Shown: in pieces, positions 7,901 to 8,897 of the stretch
How positions within the stretch are numbered: position 1 is the first letter of the stretch
Layout: every line of letters starts with the position of its first letter
DNA from: an uncultured Pseudomonadota bacterium
Lineage (GTDB): Bacteria; Myxococcota_A; UBA9042; CAIXZC01
DNA: 8,897 nucleotides
Direction: 5' to 3'
Assembly (NCBI GenBank): GCA_937884235.1
Contig: CALGBT010000055.1
Coordinates: 1 to 8,897 of the forward strand
Notes under the pieces: model-generated
The model's input: the letters and a program-made list of their open reading frames with translations, nothing else
Database searches by the model: none
What the model was told of the DNA's origin: nothing
Made by a program: the position numbers and the translations under genes

Positions 7901-8702
7901 CGTCACAATCGTCGTCCTTGCCGTTGCAGGATTCCTTGTCGGGGACGGGAGCGTCGCACTTCGAGAGGCCCTCAGGCCCGCAACTGCGCTGCCCTTCGCA
8001 GCTTCCGAATGCATTGCTCGTGGCGCAGGCGGTTACTGCCTCTTCATCGGCGAACCAGGGCTGGCATTCGCAGTCCCCTTCCTGGCGGACGCATTGCATC
8101 CCCTCGTATCCCCAGACATCCACCGTTTGTCCGCAGTCGTAACTTTCCGGGCAGTCATCGGTAGTCAGGCACTGAGCCCCGCAAAACGCTCCGGCATCAC
8201 CGTAGGGCACACAGCGGGCCCCTAACTCAGCGCCGTTTACCTGGCAGTCTGAGTTATTGGTGCAGGGCCGGCAGAGACTGAGGCCCAGCGGAGCACAGAT
8301 GAAGACCTCATCGGGGAGGCTCGGTTCGTGCTGGGCGCACTCCCAGTCGAAGGGGCAGTCCTCCAGGCAGGCCATGGTGCACTGCTTGCCGTTTGGCGTG
8401 TGGATGCAGAAGTCACTGAAACAGTCGGCGCCGGTCTGGCACGGATAGCCGGGTTGGCCGGGCTGGCTCCAGTTGTCTTCCGCCGAACCGAAGTCTGGCA
8501 ACTCTGCCCCATCGGCCCAACCGAGATCGGCAATCTCTCCGCCAACCTCGCTGCTGACTTCCTGCGCAACCGCAACATCACCGGCGGCATCGAATATCTC
8601 CGCCGATGGAACCGCATCCGTCGTCACGGTTTCACCAGAGCTACTGCAACCAACAGCCACCAGCGCCCAGAGCGCGACGGCAAGTCTACCAATGCGCAAC
8701 AT
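4971..8702 (-). CDS. Gene A: giant surface lipoprotein, MopE/TSP3 repeat stalk with fibrinogen-like C-terminal domain
   Basis: The product has 1243 residues. The start is the ATG at 8702, preceded by GGAGG at 5 nt; in-frame codons further upstream lie inside the promoter and repeat DNA. Residues 1-19 form a lipoprotein signal peptide (positive N terminus, hydrophobic core, lipobox VAVGC with Cys19). Ser at +2 argues for outer-membrane sorting. In order there follow: an acidic linker (20-85); a 25-cysteine module (88-266) shared with gene B; ten MopE-type metal-binding motifs, consensus CDGxDNDCDGxxDEG (259-935); TSP3 calcium-type segments (328-380 and 478-610) with four DNCP..NPDQ.D.D.DG.GD.CD signatures; two NCGxCGxxC...DGCE cysteine repeats (946-1041); and a fibrinogen-like domain (1046-1243) starting at SCK and continuing to CDMD..GGGW. 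It is probably an extracellular stalk stiffened by calcium and disulfides and ending in a recognition domain. It is the first gene of the run, 24 nt before gene B. Family calls are from motifs only; the biological role is unknown. Confidence 0.93.
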   Translation of the reverse strand: MLRIGRLAVALWALVAVGCSSSGETVTTDAVPSAEIFDAAGDVAVAQEVSSEVGGEIADLGWADGAELPDFGSAEDNWSQPGQPGYPCQTGADCFSDFCIHTPNGKQCTMACLEDCPFDWECAQHEPSLPDEVFICAPLGLSLCRPCTNNSDCQVNGAELGARCVPYGDAGAFCGAQCLTTDDCPESYDCGQTVDVWGYEGMQCVRQEGDCECQPWFADEEAVTACATSNAFGSCEGQRSCGPEGLSKCDAPVPDKESCNGKDDDCDGEIDEGTGGTKCFIENDWGACAGTYLCDDGMLLCDADEPEPEVCDGLDNDCNGTVDDGFQDSDQDGIADCLENDKDGDGILDFQDNCPGVANPDQLDTDLDMAGNVCDPDDDNDQAGDWEDCAPLNKAIFPGATEVCNGLDDDCDSMVDEGFADSDSDALSDCIDPDDDNDGHLDDDDCMPSDASAYPGAVELCDGLDNSCDGAMDEGFPDTDEDGAADCVDQDLDGDGKNNLQDNCPALANPDQADADGDGTGDLCDPDTDGDGIPNGVDTCPTLFNPGQHDLDGDGLGDLCDDDGDGDGLAEDDDNCPLVANPDQADSDEDGTGDACDLDGDGDGSPDTKDCAPQDPYVYPGAEEVCDGSDNNCNGAFDEGFADHDLDGAKDCVDPDDDGDGYKDTADCEPLDPKIHPGAKEICNGIDEDCDDVVDNDLGKLACGKGLCFHTTAACANGIAQQCDPFAGIAEEICDGQDNDCDGLTDEDQGSSSCGTGFCLHTSPNCVDGEAQQCNPFAGAEPEVCDGKDNDCDGVTDEAGAKECSPHYPDQDKDGHGLGEALCLCQATGIYSALADDDCNDADPWVFPGATEFCDGKDNDCDQVTDEPGATGCSWFFADADGDGYGFGDPNCVCQAPGAGFSVLSGDCNEEDSEVHPGALELCDEKDNDCDQEVDETYDLTSDPQNCGQCGYLCQPDNAMGLCADSDCSIDLCVEGYLDCNEKATDGCEIHADQDEENCGECGEVCALDNATTVCLDGICTIGECDQYYSDVNNEPGDGCEKFTLGSQDNPVTSCKTLHQLAPGALSGAYWINAGGNDAFQVHCDMDAHGGGWIRLGRSNGSNNIQGGTYTNGAGSFGDQNYTLQCSKLAGLDLQAVTVRVNMGQVRDFYRPRAAASICQMLSESPGTHHLWSDSPDGGFVQPEYYSTHLGGSKTGWPPKDNRTYISFWGGQAGQTGGCCSLDLQTPNGEWSRAFEIYVREDQ
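5580..5867 (-). repeat. Two NCGxCGxxC...DGCE cysteine repeats in gene A
   Basis: Residues 946-988 and 998-1041 are two copies of a repeat with NCG.CG..C at the start, an internal C..G.C or C..S.C, and DGCE at the end. This type is common on surface proteins of myxobacteria and relatives. It bridges the calcium-type stalk and the fibrinogen-like domain. Confidence 0.75.
5898..7928 (-). repeat. MopE-type and TSP3 repeat stalk in gene A
   Basis: There are ten C[DN]GxD[DN]xC[DN]-type motifs, starting at residues 259, 311, 404, 461, 626, 683, 734, 785, 854 and 923; the last reads CDEKDNDCD. Many are preceded by DCxxxDxxxxPGAxExC, the usual form of the putative metal-binding MopE motif. Between them lie TSP3 aspartate loops: DNCP at 352 and 502, DTCP at 538 and DNCP at 574. 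Residues 703-743 and 754-794 are a clear tandem duplication with period 51, sharing CGxGxC.HT and AQQCxPFAG. Calcium binding is inferred from the DxDxDG loops. Confidence 0.85.
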
Positions 8703-8707
8703 TTGAA

Positions 8708-8712
8708 CCTCC
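8708..8712 (-). promoter_or_regulatory. Ribosome binding site of gene A
   Basis: GGAGG lies 5 nt before the ATG at 8702. It decides the start: the reading frame stays open back to a TTG at 8756, but that codon overlaps the promoter -35 box and has no comparable ribosome site. Confidence 0.85.
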
Positions 8713-8727
8713 AGTCGAGTCCCGGCG

Positions 8728-8756
8728 ATTGTACTTGATCGTGGGTACGGCCGCAA
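8728..8756 (-). promoter_or_regulatory. Putative sigma70-type promoter of gene A
   Basis: On the minus strand TTGCGG (8756-8751) is followed after exactly 17 nt by TACAAT (8733-8728), which matches TATAAT at five of six positions. The -35 box matches only TTG of TTGACA. Transcription would start near 8721, giving a leader of about 20 nt before the ATG at 8702. It lies 5 nt downstream of the first upstream hairpin. Read by eye only; the -10 box is the strong part. Confidence 0.5.
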
Positions 8757-8761
8757 TCCCA

Positions 8762-8783
8762 GCGCCGTCAGTCATGACGGCGC
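8762..8783. repeat. Inverted repeat (hairpin 1) upstream of gene A
   Basis: On the + strand the arms GCGCCGTCA (8762-8770) and TGACGGCGC (8775-8783) pair perfectly over 9 bp around the loop GTCA. No T-tract follows in either direction. The element ends 5 nt from the gene A -35 box, so it could be an operator-like site or part of a repeat family. Confidence 0.7.
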
Positions 8784-8812
8784 CGTCGTACGCACCACCC
8801 GGGCCCACCCCA

Positions 8813-8834
8813 GCGCCGCCAGTCATGGCGGCGC
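8813..8834. repeat. Inverted repeat (hairpin 2), paired variant of hairpin 1
   Basis: The arms GCGCCGCCA (8813-8821) and TGGCGGCGC (8826-8834) pair perfectly over 9 bp around the same loop GTCA. Compared with hairpin 1, 51 bp away, one base has changed in each arm, turning a T-A pair into a C-G pair and keeping the stem intact. CGTCGT follows both copies. Confidence 0.7.
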
Positions 8835-8849
8835 CGTCGTTGGGCACCA

Positions 8850-8878
8850 CGCAACCGTCGTGTGGCGTGTAGGTTGCG
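8850..8878. repeat. Third inverted repeat upstream of gene A
   Basis: CGCAACC (8850-8856) is the reverse complement of GGTTGCG (8872-8878), giving a 7-bp stem with a 15-nt loop. It lies between the last two copies of the heptamer GCACCAC and is less regular than hairpins 1 and 2. Confidence 0.45.
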
Positions 8879-8897
8879 CACCACCCGGGCCCACCCC

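Larger units (their letters stand above)
8792..8897. repeat. 20-bp direct repeat pair at the window edge
   Basis: GCACCACCCGGGCCCACCCC occurs exactly at 8792-8811 and again at 8878-8897, where the window ends. The first copy runs directly into hairpin 2, so a further hairpin may follow the second copy outside the window. The core heptamer GCACCAC also occurs at 8844-8850. Confidence 0.75.

Noticed and set aside
6255..8225. A 656-codon open frame on the + strand, opposite gene A
   Set aside because: It is antisense to the Asp/Gly/Cys-rich repeats: GAC and GGC codons read backwards give Val, Ala and Ile without stops. It has no ribosome site or recognisable domain, and gene A on the other strand has clear families.
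8703..8756. Longer N terminus for gene A from a TTG at 8756
   Set aside because: It would put 18 residues before the signal peptide, overlaps the promoter and lacks a ribosome site.
8762..8834. Intrinsic terminator
   Set aside because: The stems are strong, but no T-tract follows on either strand.
8757..8897. Coding region for a Gly/Ala-rich repeat peptide
   Set aside because: The 51-bp hairpin spacing is a multiple of three, but the 20-bp repeats are 86 bp apart and out of frame, and the differences between hairpins preserve base pairing while changing residues.

Overview
The window looks like part of a GC-rich genome from the former Deltaproteobacteria (Myxococcota or a neighbouring phylum). 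I infer this from the protein families: MopE-type CDGxDNDCDG motifs, thrombospondin type 3 (TSP3) repeats, the 'myxococcus cysteine-rich repeat' CGN..E.GE.CDDGN, slime-mould CTDC-type repeats, and fibrinogen-like C termini on lipoproteins. No rRNA, tRNA or housekeeping gene is present, so the placement is an inference.

All supported genes are on the minus strand and read from right to left. The right edge (8757-8897) is non-coding. It holds GC-rich inverted repeats and direct repeats just upstream of a plausible promoter. Then come gene A (8702-4971, 1243 aa), a 24-nt gap, gene B (4946-1335, 1203 aa), a 56-nt gap, and gene C (1278 to beyond base 1, first 426 aa only). Each gene has a Shine-Dalgarno sequence at 4-6 nt. 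The spacing suggests one operon, with a possible second promoter before gene C.

All three products are predicted lipoproteins: a short signal peptide with the lipobox Cys at residue 16-19, then Ser-Ser, then an acidic low-complexity linker of about 50-60 residues. A and B are giant cysteine-rich mosaics built to one plan. Both start with the same module, in which 25 cysteines align with almost identical spacing, ending in a MopE-type motif. Both finish with a fibrinogen-like domain. Between these ends the stalks are unrelated: A has MopE and TSP3 calcium-type repeats, and B has a strict 51-residue, eight-cysteine CTDC repeat. C has a GxSxG serine-hydrolase nucleophile elbow and Ca-binding-like loops.

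The best reading is a cell-surface module of two long, disulfide- or calcium-stiffened lipoprotein stalks tipped with recognition domains, co-expressed with a lipid-anchored hydrolase. Roles in adhesion, glycan recognition or prey contact are possible but not shown by the sequence.
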